From NCBI RefSeq assembly GCF_932526225.1, contig NC_064046.1, forward strand, positions 1,550,001-1,614,000: a stretch of 64,000 bases of DNA, given 5' to 3'. The notes under the pieces are model-generated. The model was not told where the DNA came from. It made no database searches and saw only the letters and a program-made list of their open reading frames with translations. Below are positions 12,033 to 23,571 of the stretch, piece by piece (the stretch's first letter is position 1; every line of letters begins with the position of its first letter). A program made the translations under genes and the position numbers. The DNA is from Nematostella vectensis. Taxonomy: Eukaryota; Cnidaria; Anthozoa; Actiniaria; Edwardsiidae.

Positions 12033-15000
12033 TCTGGAGTGTTTGCCGTAAATGAGTTGACAAGGTACGGATGAGTCCTGAGATATTCATCTGCTAGGGC
12101 CATCAGTCACGCGCTGCTTCTGTTATACGCGAGTCATGGCCGTGATGCTATTTACAGGCTCAGGAGAGTCCGTGATGTAACGACCATTTCAACCAATCAC
12201 GACCAAGCTGCTATCTTCCGGGCCCACACACGAGGCCGGGCGCAAGCTATAATTTCATAGACCTTTTACAGAAATTAGCAATTTCACGAAATCTCTTGTC
12301 AACACTATCTCATAGAACCATGATTACTAAAAGACCCGGCCGGGCGCGCACATCATACGGGTGAATTGTGATTCCCGCGCGCGCGCTCAAAATCTGCAGG
12401 AAGGACACTAATTGCAAGTATCACAGTTCATTGTAATCACAATACCAGACGGATCCCAACATGTGTGATCACCTGTGAATAAACCGCTTTATCCTCACAA
12501 TAACTTCACTAGTACGCCCTCCTAACCCGCCTATCGAGGGACTCGAACTCTCTGCGCGCTCTAGCAGAAATAACCCCCGCACATGGAAAACACGGTATAT
12601 GATCCAACGTGCAAAACATATGGTGAGATACCAGCGAATCGAAACTCCCCCAAGAGCTCTTAGCTTTAAGTTCTACAGTGATCGCACTACTTGGAAATTT
12701 GACTTTGAAGTTGCGGGTCTTAAATCAAAACAGTTCACACGGTTGCTGTTATTGTTGTTACAACAGTAAATAACAGTGGGAACTCAAATACGAGGACAAA
12801 GAAAGCAGAGCTTCGTGCCATTTTATTCTAAACAAAAAGGCGTTAATTGTGTGTTGTTCTGCTGAGCCTGGAATGGTACGAAATCACGGATACTTTTAAG
12901 GTAGTTTGTTTGCTTTGATTGCAATCGAAGCGCAATAACGCGTCCTTTACGACATGGATTTACACCGCGTTAGCATCAATGCGGGCATATTAATAAAAGT
13001 GGCAACCCTTTGACGTCTCTTGAATAGGCGTGACCGGGCCTTATCTCTCGCGATAATGGAAGTCTGGATTTACATAACTTGCCGTCAGCACGGCCTACCC
13101 GTTGAGTGACTGAATGAAAGATTCGCGATTGTATCACTTCTTCATGACTGAACTTTCCACCTCGTACCTAACCACCCGGGAAGACTCAAGTCCTGCAATC
13201 ATCCCGCCACCGCCAACCGCATTTCATCGCCTTTCGTAGTCTTGCACGCGCAACAGCTTTGCACACTCACAACTTCGCGTTCTGCCCTTGCAAATCGATC
13301 ACACTCTGTCTTACGTGCCAGATATACCCGACGAGAAACTAGTACAGAAATGACAGTTAGGTTATTTATTTCATTAAGCGCACGGGGTCAACGTGATTTC
13401 GGATTAGTCCTCAGAAAGAGGGTTTTACTAAAGGTCAATAGTAGGATCCACGATGCGCATGCGTTTCGCAAAATGACGCACCGGCGTATCAACGCTGTAC
13501 TTTCGAAATCATTGCAAAATGCGGAAAAATCATCAGAACTTCACTTAAGGCTTCTAAAAGGTCAGCGATGATACTAAAGGTGATGTCCGACTTTGATTTC
13601 ACAATCATTCGGTCTTGAAGATCGATTCTAAAAGTTTCCTTCCGTTCGAATATCAGTTTCGATCGTGCAACCCCGTTTAACCTTTTCAACCACCCAAATA
13701 AATGCAGGAATCTCTAGTTTATAGGCAGAAAATGATACCAAGTTCAAGCACAATGTCAGATAGGAGATAGGGACGCTTTCAAAGCGAGGAATTCCTTAAC
13801 GTGAAAAGTATTTTGAAGGTCATATCGGTAGTTAACAACTGGTTGCAAAGATTTTCATTTTTTTTTTGTTGCGATATCTACTTGACACTAGAAGACTCTT
13901 TATTAAACACAGAGAAGAAAATTATGTCGTGGATAGGAACAAAATCTTCGCAAGGTGGACTAAGGAATAGGTATAGGACTAACTAGGATAGGGGATAGCA
14001 TATACTTAGTTAAAGCTCTATCGTTAGCGACTTCGGAAATCCAATAAAACTAATAGGGACAAAGGCTGTTCACTGTGTACAATATTGGTAAAGGGGGTCT
14101 GTGCCTAACAAGAAGTCAACATGAAATATGTCGATAGCTTACTGGTAGTCTTTAGCAAGAGGAAAGGATAATCATTATTATGTACACCATTATCTATTGT
14201 GTCTTTGTTTACTGTCAAACCTTCTCATTCTTCAAATCCAAATTCTGGGGGTGGGGGCGGGGATGGGGGCTCGAGGGCGAGAGAAAATGTGATTCTATTC
14301 TGGAAAACTTCACATTAGGATCTATTTAGGGTATTTCATCCCCTCTACCCCCTAGCTAACCATCTTATTAATTTTTTGTTGTTGTATATTGTAAGTCACA
14401 AATTGCTTATCTAACAGGCTAGTTTCAATACTCGATAATGATACTAGAAAGTATCTAATAAATGCATCTTACTGCCTAGGCGAAAACAAGGGAAATCTAA
14501 GGTCTTTACATTCAAACTAGGAATCTACTTCAACTAGTGAATCTCGGAACATAGTATAATAAAGTAAAGGGCCTTTAGAAATACGAAGGACCATTTTAAC
14601 AGAAATCTTTAAAATTAAGGTCATTTAATCGAGGTGAAGAGTTTGCTTACGAAAAGCTGAGGATAGGATGTGATTCTCTCCAAGTACGCAACAATATGAC
14701 GGAGCCACAAGGGCTGGTACCGCGGTTTCCAATATTTTGCGAGTTCTCAGCGACGATCCCGTTCCGGCGGATTCCTTAATTCAAAACGGCTCATTCCTTC
14801 ATTGCCCAACAGTGAAATGGTTTCCCACGTCACTTATCTGTAAGGCACTAACCAATCATAAAGGACCAAAAATGTGAATCCGTTACTTTAGCCGGAGAGT
14901 GGCAGAAGATTAAAAACCGCAGTAGCAGTTCTCTTAGTACGCACACAGAAAGCTTTTTGACTTGGGTCATGCTTTGATTTGCCAGTATTATTCATTTAGG

Positions 15001-15545
15001 CGGTGTAATATTTCTAAAACATCTCAAGGGTAGACCGCCTTGAGCCCTTCCCAGTTCAAAGGGCCCATTACATGGATCTAAAACAACGATATCATATTTT
15101 TTTTCTCAATTGCAAGCACCCATCCTCCATTGCAAAAAAAAGGACCAAACAATAATACCAATACCTATAATTGATTGTTTATATATTGCCTGTTCATAAG
15201 ATTTGTAAAATAACATATTTATGAAAGGAGCTTTGGGAAAAATATCGGCCGATTTTGCCCTCGCGTAACCTTGAATACCCTGTGTTTACAACGGACTCCG
15301 ACTCGAAGATGCGTTGAGAAAATAAACATTACACGTTTTGACGCTGGCCTATTGTATTGGTGTCATAGCATACCGATTATCTAGCATTTTATCGGCGTTT
15401 TTTTAACTATGCGGTAGACAATTTGATTGTCTATTAGAGTGATGGACACTATCCTGGCGGGTGATAGGTTTGATATTACTGTGAAGAATAATAGCTTTTG
15501 TGACTCAACATTTACTGCTTTTAAGAACAGTAGGACGTTGAGAAA
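12033..15545. other. Upstream region of the forkhead gene, no gene seen
   Basis: This contains the probable forkhead promoter (about 12035-12300) and then non-coding sequence. A G-run occurs near 14249-14275. No open frame has recognisable domains. Developmental enhancers are plausible here but cannot be read from one sequence. Confidence 0.45.
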
Positions 15546-15640
15546 CCAATTACGGTGGAACCTCTATATAACGGACACTCTCGGAAGGCGAAATGTTCCG
15601 TTATATTGAGGTGTCCGCTTAATAAAATTTTTCCGATCAA
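15546..15640. mobile_element. Fragment of a pogo/Tigger-type transposon end
   Basis: GGAACCTCTATATAACGGAC (15557-15576) is followed about 35 bp later by an inverted counterpart, CCGTTATATTGAGGTGTCC (15598-15616). The GAACCTCTATATAACG wording is typical of terminal repeats of pogo-like Tc1/mariner elements and their short derivatives. Only about 95 bp is recognisable, so this is a relic or a solo folded end. Confidence 0.5.
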
Positions 15641-17084
15641 ATTCGAGAATAAACACATTTTTATTGACTTTAACTACATTAGAATGCTTAACTAGCTGTC
15701 TCCGTACATTTTTTGTGCAATTTCTTATTGCTCGAGACGCGATGGCCATATTGCACAAGGCTACAGTATTTGAAGCATCAACTGAAACAAAACAATGGAG
15801 AAACACACGAAGTGCACAAGTGAAGGAATCATCAGGTAGAGACCGCGATGCTGCGATCCCTATTAAGGAAATATCTACCGTAGTTTTATTTTTTGTCCTG
15901 CTAATTGTAAAAATATAGAAAGTCATTTGCGCCAGCTTTCACTATCCCCGGCACTTGAAAGCTCACACTAGAATATTTTTTACTTTTTTTAGTATCGTAG
16001 AGACTCCTGCTGAAATCTAGTAGCCAGATTTTGAATTTGGGCTAGATTTGGTTTCAAGAAGGCCAATCACGCCGCCATTTTATATGTTCCCGATCAATGT
16101 AGAGTCACACAAGATATCCATTTCCATCAGCTAATTCAAAGCGAGTAACCGAGATATTTTCAATCAAATATAGTCAATTATATATCATACTTCATTCGTA
16201 GAATGCTATTTTGTTCGAAAGTTCCCTTTCGAATAAACCGCTGCATTTTCAATGATAAACAATAACAAAGGAGTGAGCGATCGACATTCTTTGAAACGCG
16301 AACAAGGATAATACGTCCTAACAACATGGCAACCAATATGGCGGACGTTCGTGTGAGCGTCACATTCCAATAGTAGATTCTGAGAAAGTTCATTAGCGTC
16401 TGAAAAGACAGAAAAACGCAAAATATTCGTGAGAATCATAAAGTGAAAGGTTCCCACGCAGGTTATAATGCAATAAATTCGCTCAAATTTGAAACTCTGT
16501 CAATATTTGCGGATGATCTTTCCCCGCCGAATATGGCAGATTTCATTTCTCGGCGTTATGCATTTTCAAAACAAGATCGTATCTAATCGCTCTAATATAC
16601 ATGTTTTATAGAAACGAATTATGATACGAACACCTCAAATATAAAAACAAACGATTAAAACAAGAAAATGTGAAATATATGAAGCTAATCAACAGCTTCT
16701 AGAGGGTCAACTAGAAAGACAATAAAAGAATTGAGGTCCAAACTTAATAAAATATGAATCTAAACTTTAATCAACACTTTCTTTATCTCTCAAATAGCCT
16801 TTATTGTAATAAAAATGAAATGAAAACAAATAATTTCTTGATTTAATTTTAACATAGTATGCTTCTGTTTTCTCTGTTGTTCGACAAGAGTATGTTAAGA
16901 TATCGGCATAGCTTCACGAAGGTCTATTTACCAATTTTGACATTGAACAAATAATCCACAAATGGTCGTGGGAAAGCAAACAAACGCCAGAAGGATTTGT
17001 CAAGCTCTGTTCTTTGACGCCAAAGTGCAAGACAAGTTTCCCACCCTTTTAATTGTATTTGCTTTTTTTCTCCATAGGGTTCAT
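15641..17084. other. AT-rich interval, no gene recognised
   Basis: Open frames on both strands (e.g. 15564-15926 minus) lack recognisable domains. I see no RNA gene and no repeat structure. Confidence 0.45.
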
Positions 17085-17666
17085 ACACGGTAATTAGGAT
17101 ACTTTGTCAGCGATTTCTTAATAAAATAGCCAAAAATGCATTCCCAATTTGTACTGAATATTGTATTCAGCGAATAAAATATCTCTAACCTTTGTGCGAA
17201 ATGTCTCCTGCCTCCCGACCGATTCAGCGAAATCCTTTTTCGTTATATTTCTTTTTCTCTTGTCTAAAAACCCACGCAATCGTTGTTTTCAACTCTCGAA
17301 ACATTTGACCAGTACTGAGTAACCATAGCCTCTTGGGTGTTCGTGACAAGCCCGAACGCTCTCCGAACCTAACTTCGTATTTAGGTTCTATATAAAATAA
17401 GAAGTGAAACAACGCTCGATTCCATTGTTCGAAAATCTGCTAGCGTTCGGGCTAGTCACGAACACTCAAGGAAAACAACGATCGCGTGGGTTTTTAGACA
17501 AGAGAAATATAACGAGAAAGGATTTCGCTGAATCGGGAGGCAGGAGACATTTCGCACAAAGGTTAGAGATATTTTATTCGCGGAATACAATATTCAATAA
17601 AAATTGGGAATGCATTTTTGGTTATTTTATTAAGAAATCGCTGACAAAGTATCCTAATTCCCGTGG
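17085..17666. mobile_element. Foldback element with long inverted repeats
   Basis: The sequence is close to a giant hairpin. The left arm (about 17085-17367) reappears in reverse complement as the right arm (about 17438-17666), including TAATTAGGATACTTTGTCAG at the outer end and the GTTCG-GGCTAG/GACAAGCCCGAAC segment near the loop. The left arm has an insertion of about 45 bp near 17290-17335. Single-base differences between the arms show it is not an assembly artefact of one strand. Open frames inside are by-products of the hairpin. A diverged relative lies at 53405-53590. Confidence 0.8.
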
Positions 17667-18810
17667 TTCATACTTTGAAAAGATACCAGGAATAAACTTG
17701 AACAGAGTCAACGACGCATGAGCTGGTTTCCGAACGTGGTCCAATCAAAATAAGAATGTGAATAATATCCCTTGTCTGTAAGTAGGAAGACGATTCACAA
17801 GTATCATCAAAGTATAGGTACATATAAACAGGCATACGTTGAGGTTGCTTGAATTAATAAGGATAGATGCTTTTTTCCACAGGCGGCCCAATTGGCCGGG
17901 GGGACATTAACCTTTCAAGGAGCCAGAGAACGTCTCACCGAAGATGGCGCCAAAAGTACTCCTGCTGTAGTGACGAACTTTTGCGGGATTACAGGAAGGA
18001 AGGGAAAGAGGGATATCACTCACTATAAACAACTCACCAATTCACCAAAAAAAATGGCTTAATTAATAACAATAATACAATAGAATAAACAATAGAACAA
18101 ATTCTCGCGCTTTTTCGCGCGCGCAAATGTGCAACATTATTTTGGTTCAAAAATGCCAAGCACATGTGATTCCAGGATTGTTTTAATTGATGGATGCAGG
18201 GGCTCATATGAATCAGGCGACTTCAAAGGGAGCGAAAAAGGCCTGACATTAACACAGGTTCGATTCCGAGGTCATTTTTGTGAGCCTGTGAATTGGGAAG
18301 ATGAAGACCCTCAGCTTAGTTTATAATGACGCTACCTGAAGTTCAAGATCGCGGGCTCGTGGTCCCAGGCTTCTTCTCATAGGCCAAGGCGACAAAGCGC
18401 GAAAAGCACCCTGGGTAGGAGAACAAACATCTGATACGAAAATTACGTACGGTATCTTTAATCTAAAAATGTATTAAACGATAGAACTACAGACTTATGC
18501 CCAATCATAATTGATTCGGCGATAACTGTACTGCTAAGCATTTGATGATTTCAAAAGTTCTTAAAGAGGTAGTCATGTGTTTTTGTTTACTCCCAACTAT
18601 CGCTAGTTCCCCAATAGCCTGCTAGCCGGCTCTCAGGAGATTCGAGTCTTCGGAGAACCGGCTAGCAGGCTAGTTTCCCAAAGGCTCCCAAAGATTCTAG
18701 TTCCCAGGGCCCCTAAAAACTGGAATTGCAATTATGACAGACCGCATAAGCAATTTAATCACTTTTTAATGAAAAATTGTCATAAGATTGAAGCAACGTG
18801 CAAAGTGTTA
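17667..18810. other. Non-coding interval with a perfect 15-bp hairpin
   Basis: No gene is recognised. TAGCCTGCTAGCCGG near 18616 pairs with CCGGCTAGCAGGCTA near 18657, making a strong hairpin. A B-box-like GGTTCGATTCC at 18258 has no accompanying tRNA fold. Confidence 0.45.
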
Positions 18811-19075
18811 TGGGCCCGGGGGGGGATTTCTTCCCATGTCGACTTGATAGGGATGCTCGTCGTATTTTTTAGGGGTCAACATCGGGCCTCAGGTATTTTT
18901 TAGGGGGTATCCGAGAAAAAAATAGGCTTTTCTCTTAGAAATGGAAATTTTAAGGCTCAGGTATTGTTTAAGGTAGCAATTTTTGGCCGTGCTGGTATTT
19001 TTAGGGGTATTTTTCGAATTTTCCGACGAGCATCCCTATCACTTTTACCTTGAAGAACTCCCCCCGGGGTTATGG
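18811..19075. mobile_element. MITE with GC-rich termini
   Basis: The inner part of the terminal repeat, TGATAGGGATGCTCGTCG (left, about 18845-18862), is matched by CGACGAGCATCCCTATCA on the right (19023-19040). The outermost parts are CCCGGGGGG (left) and CCCCCCGGGG (right). Length is about 265 bp, with no coding capacity. The interior repeats TATTTTTTAGGGG several times. Confidence 0.75.
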
Positions 19076-19442
19076 GTTTTCGTAACTGATTTGTCCCGAC
19101 TGTGTTCCGACTGTGACCCGACTGATTGTCGAATATTACCTGACAGCTCCAAATGGTTTGTTCGATTTATTTCATTTATTAAGCAATTCGACCAACATGC
19201 AAAAACACACGCACACTTCGACAAACAAATGAGCATGTCGAAAGACATATCACATCAGCTTTACCAATTACTCTGGGCCTCTTTTTTATCAACCAATGTC
19301 GTGCTGTTCTCAAATTTCTTGCTATAAAACTATGTTGTATTTTTCCAATACGTCTGCCTGATTCGATCTCAGCCGCTCATGGATTTTTGTCAAGATACAA
19401 CAGGTCAGCAATTCCATTGTGAAGTCTGGCACATTTTCTCTT

Positions 19443-20401
19443 AAGGGAGTGTTCTCAAATACACCGAGGGGGGAGGAAATATATTAGAGGGGGGGGTCTC
19501 CGAAATTTTTTAGCCACCAAAAAGGGGGGGGGGCTTCGAAAAAAACCCGGTCCTCTAAAGGGGGGGCTCTGAATTTTTTTAGGAGCCATACTTAATATAC
19601 TTTAATATTTTGCTCATATGATCTAGTTTGTAGCACAAATAAAGATTAAATATTAAGCCTCGTGACAAATGTATTTAATAATTATTTATAACTGTCTTTA
19701 TAAACCATAATATAGATACTTTCAGTTTATAACAGTTGGATTTACCGATACAGTTTATTATCAGAATAACAGGAACAAAGTGAAAAAACTTCTAAACAGT
19801 GGTGGAGCATGCAAATCCCCAAAACGATATACATACAGTTTTTTTTACGTTGGACATTATCCCTTTTTTACAGAAAAATATTCTTAACAAAAACAAATAT
19901 ATACAAACGTATATTCATTCACAGGCGTCCGTCCAGGGGCGGACCATTTGACTTTTGAGGGGGGAAGGTTTGGAAAGCAAACAACTAATTGAAAAAATCA
20001 CTGCACCATTTAACATGATTTTACATGCAAAAAAAATTTGAAGTATGCCTAAAAGAATTACCGCCTTTTGATCATAAGAGAAAAATAATCCTGCTGACTT
20101 GAATTCATCCCCCCTCCCCCTTGGGCTGCCTTTTTTTGTATTATTTTCATGTCTGTTCACTCCAAAATCGCTACGAAGGTAAAAAGCTAGATCCGTCCTG
20201 TGTTGGACTCTGAAATAATGACGAAATTGACTGGATCATCAACTCGGACAAGGAGAGGGCAACTTCGCAGTATTCAATTTCCAAGGCTTTTTTGTTTATT
20301 AAGGTCAAATAATATTTACAATGAAGGGGGGCTCTGAAATTTTCAGGTGTCTTGAGTAAAAATCTTCCCTCCCCCCTCGGTGTATTTAATGAACACTCCT
20401 A
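19443..20401. mobile_element. Non-autonomous inverted-repeat element, about 0.96 kb
   Basis: The left end reads GGGAGTGTTCTCAAATACAC followed by CGAGGGGGGAGG. The right end is its near-perfect reverse complement (20365-20401, CCTCCCCCCTCGGTGTATTT then AATGAACACTCCT). The terminal repeat is about 34 bp with few mismatches. The interior has G-rich blocks and no transposase, so it is a deletion derivative or MITE. A short TAA flanks both sides, but I do not claim a target-site duplication. Confidence 0.75.
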
Positions 20402-22070
20402 AGTAGTGCATTTTCTTTGTTTATTGTATTCGAAAGATCACTTATGCACGTCCACGTGCGCATGACGCGTCAACCCTGGGTCCTCCCAAGAGACCAAAGA
20501 CGCCCAAATAGACCTCAAAATATTTCACTTTACGTCACAGCGAGCTGTGTGTGGCGTAACCGTATAAGACTTAGGTCTTAAGGGCTAGGAACCTGGTTAT
20601 TGCCTCCCTATTAATGCGCGGGTGCCTCGGTACCTGTGTGTTACACAGTTCGCTAGATAGCGGTGTTGGGGCCGAAGTCTCCAGCCTAGCCGTAAAGCTT
20701 TATGCTACCATACGGCGATTCAGCGCACGTCTGGGATGTATGGTCTCTATTTTTTTTCGACTGAGCTGATCTAGTTCGACCAGCGGCGAATTATCTAGTT
20801 TTTTTCCAACATTTGAATTAAGTAGTTTTCGAACTCGAAAAATTAATTCGAGTTAATGAAGGCAAAAATATTGATAAAGTACTTAGAACTAAGGAGTCTG
20901 TTAGCGGAAGGTACAAGTAGTTATCGAGAGTTCGAGTATTGGGGTTTCTTTCGTAGTCCGGTTGAGCTCTCAAATCTCGTCTATATATGAAGACTACCTA
21001 AAAGAAACAACAAACGAACTATGACAGACAGCTCCAACATATCTCTGTATGTAAGAACTGCTCTATTATATCATATTGCATTTCGTTATCAAGCCATGCG
21101 CGTCCCGTCGATATTTCGCCCCAGGCTAGATTCCATCATCAGAGCTCAAGAAAGACAGACGGGACGAATACTAAGTTGAGTGCACCCTTAAAACGTAATT
21201 AATATTGTTTTTATAGCGTTTTATTTTGTTTGTAGACCCTCAGGGAAACATGCCCTACACTTAGCAATGAAAACACGCCTAATGCTCGGCGCGTGGCGCA
21301 ACTTCACCGTCGTTCTCGAAATTTTACGAGGAAAGGGACACGAGTAAAGACATGTATCTTACTTCTATTTTCTATTTTCTACTTCTATTACCACTTTATA
21401 CTTTCTTTCTTTATAGATGAAATTCTTCGAACACGTTGGCAAGCCCTTTCATGCTGTGCTTTGACATACTTAGGAATTTTCTATCTCAAGGGCTACTGTA
21501 CTTCTGAATAAGCTTCGTGTTTGGTCATATTATTCTTTCGCACTACATGCGCACTATTTGACACGCACGCACTATGCTCGCGCGATCACACACACGCGTG
21601 TGGCTCTAATAAACATATCCACTCACCGCAAGGCGAGTTTGCTACGCGCGTGTAGTTTTCGTGCCATACTCAGCTGTACAGCTCAGGGTTCCAACCTTAA
21701 CCGCGATGTAAGCTGATTTGCCCGTCTTATAGGTCGACTTAAATACGCTTCAGGCGCATTTTTTATGGATCACGGATCGGAAGGAAATATCTCGGTAGTC
21801 GGTTAATATTCCTATTGCGTTATCATGTCCTTGTGATAAGTAATTTATCAGGGCTACTGATCATAATTATTTGAGAGCAAGAAAATGAGAGCGCATCGGA
21901 TTTTCGTCCAAGATTCGTCCTATTTTACTCGGTGTGACTTGAACATCGTACTACTCTGATGGTCTATTTGAAGAAAGCCATGAGATAACCATCCACTTAT
22001 ACTTTATTGGTGCTATTTGATTAAAAAAATCTCAGTTTCTTGCTTTAATTAGCCTATGGAAACGGAAGCT
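20402..22070. other. Non-coding interval
   Basis: Nothing recognisable as a gene. There are stretches of CA/CG-rich sequence near 21540-21610 and a palindrome-rich stretch near 20770-20850. Confidence 0.4.
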
Positions 22071-22287
22071 CAGCGGCGTAGCCAGGATTTTTAATAAAAA
22101 AATTAAATTAGCCGATGGAAATGGAAGCCAACGGCGTAGCCAGGATTTTTAACAGGAGGGGGCCCAAAAGGGACCTTCAAGGCATTTTCTTCTGTATTTT
22201 AAAAAATGTCTCATACATTTACTGTATTTTTGGCTGCTAAAAGGGGGGACCAGACCCCCTAGGCCACCCCCCTGGCTACGCCCCTGA
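22071..22287. mobile_element. hAT-like MITE with duplicated left end
   Basis: CAGCGGCGTAGCCAGG at 22071-22086 and again (ACGGCGTAGCCAGG) at 22131-22144 both match, in reverse complement, the right end CCTGGCTACGCCCCTG at 22271-22286. CAG-GGCGTAGCCAGG termini are common among hAT-type MITEs of invertebrates. The left end is duplicated together with about 45 bp of flanking sequence (ATTAGCC-ATGGAAA-GGAAGC appears twice). No coding capacity. Confidence 0.65.
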
Positions 22288-22620
22288 TGCTTCCCGTGAC
22301 TCAGCATTGAAAGGGTAAAATGGCGGCGTGATTGTTCTTCTCTAAAATGCCTCGTGCGATCCCTGAAAGGGGTCTTCTTTGCCGTATGTAGAGAAGCAGA
22401 TCAGGAGCAAAGCATACAAATAATGTCGAGGAAGAGAAAATATACGTATTGGATTGGCGTGACATTTAGATTGGGCATTGCGTGACGCACAGCCAATACA
22501 TTGAACATGGCTGGATGATACTGCCTTTAGCTTTAGTCCAGGTTCGACTCTGCCAAGATTTCGTAGCGTTGTTGGTCTTGTGCAGTGATTGTCTTATGTT
22601 TATTATATAAATATTTGAAC

Positions 22621-22719
22621 CACTGGATTATAGTTTTTCGACTTTTCGGCAATGCGTTGTTGATTTGTTACTCCTGATGAAGGCAGCATTGCAAAACGTC
22701 GAAAAAATATAATCCAGTG
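22621..22719. repeat. Two-tier hairpin with a CTCCTGATGA loop
   Basis: Outer arms CACTGGATTATA-TTTTTCGAC (22621-22642) and GTCGAAAAAATATAATCCAG (22698-22717) pair. Inside them GGCAATGC (22648-22655) pairs with GCATTGC (22686-22692). The loop holds TTGTTACTCCTGATGAAGG. The same loop word in the same stem layout occurs at 48182-48231. This looks like the structured 3' end of a retroelement; the family is not established. Confidence 0.5.
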
Positions 22720-22732
22720 ATTCAACTATTTT

Positions 22733-23571
22733 TTCGTCTTTAGTAAGACTTCTTCTGGTCAGACTTTCCATTTAGAAATTATTGTTGTATTTTTAAACGA
22801 CAAAAAAACTGAATTTCCATTTAGAAATTATTGTTCTATATTTAAACGGCACAAAAAGCAAAAGATTTCGGAAGCAAAACAATCTTGTTGGCGCTTGAAT
22901 CGTTTGTGCAAACTTATGCGCGAAAACAGCGAAAACTGTTAATTTTTTTCTTCAAGGTTCCACCGATGAAAGAGAAAACATTTATTATATTCGCACAAAA
23001 ACTATAGGAGTTTGAATAAATTAAATAACTCCCATGCCCTCACACTTTTAAGTTCGCGGATTCTTTTCGCTGGCTCAAATCAGGACAAAATGAGACCTCA
23101 TATTAATACACCATCTGTGACTCGTTATCCGTCGCAATGAGCTGCAAAATGTCACGCGTAATCATTAAAAACCATTAAGTACGATGCCGAATCCTACAGA
23201 TGGCTCTCGTTAGCCAATCATGAGATGCCGACCGCAGATAACAGCACCTATAACCACCACAGACTTTCCGGATCGTAATTACATTGGATACTGTTATAAA
23301 AGGTAGTGTAACAGTTTAATACACCTAGCGCGCGCCGTTGAAGAGGAAATCCCCTTTGAAAAATATTAAATCAAACGCCGACTTTTCGAGATAACAAGAA
23401 TGAGAAGGCGTTCCTTGACAGGGGATACCACAGGGCATCCGGTCATCTGCTGAAAAGCGGACGCAATCATATCTCAATACCTAAAGACCCTTTTTATGGA
23501 AACAAGTTTCGGCTGTTCTGTAAATCAACCATGATTTACTATCTAAGAAAACTACAGTATAAAAACTAAAT
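22733..23571. other. Non-coding interval before the satellite
   Basis: A 25-bp stretch around TTTCCATTTAGAAATTATTG is duplicated (22767 and 22813). No gene is seen. Confidence 0.4.

Noticed and set aside
18248-18272. tRNA or SINE suggested by the perfect B-box GGTTCGATTCC
   Set aside because: No A-box at the proper distance and no cloverleaf; the word lies in a simple CACAGG/CCTGTG inverted repeat.
18983-19327. 114-codon ORF
   Set aside because: It overlaps a MITE terminus and shows no domain or splice context.
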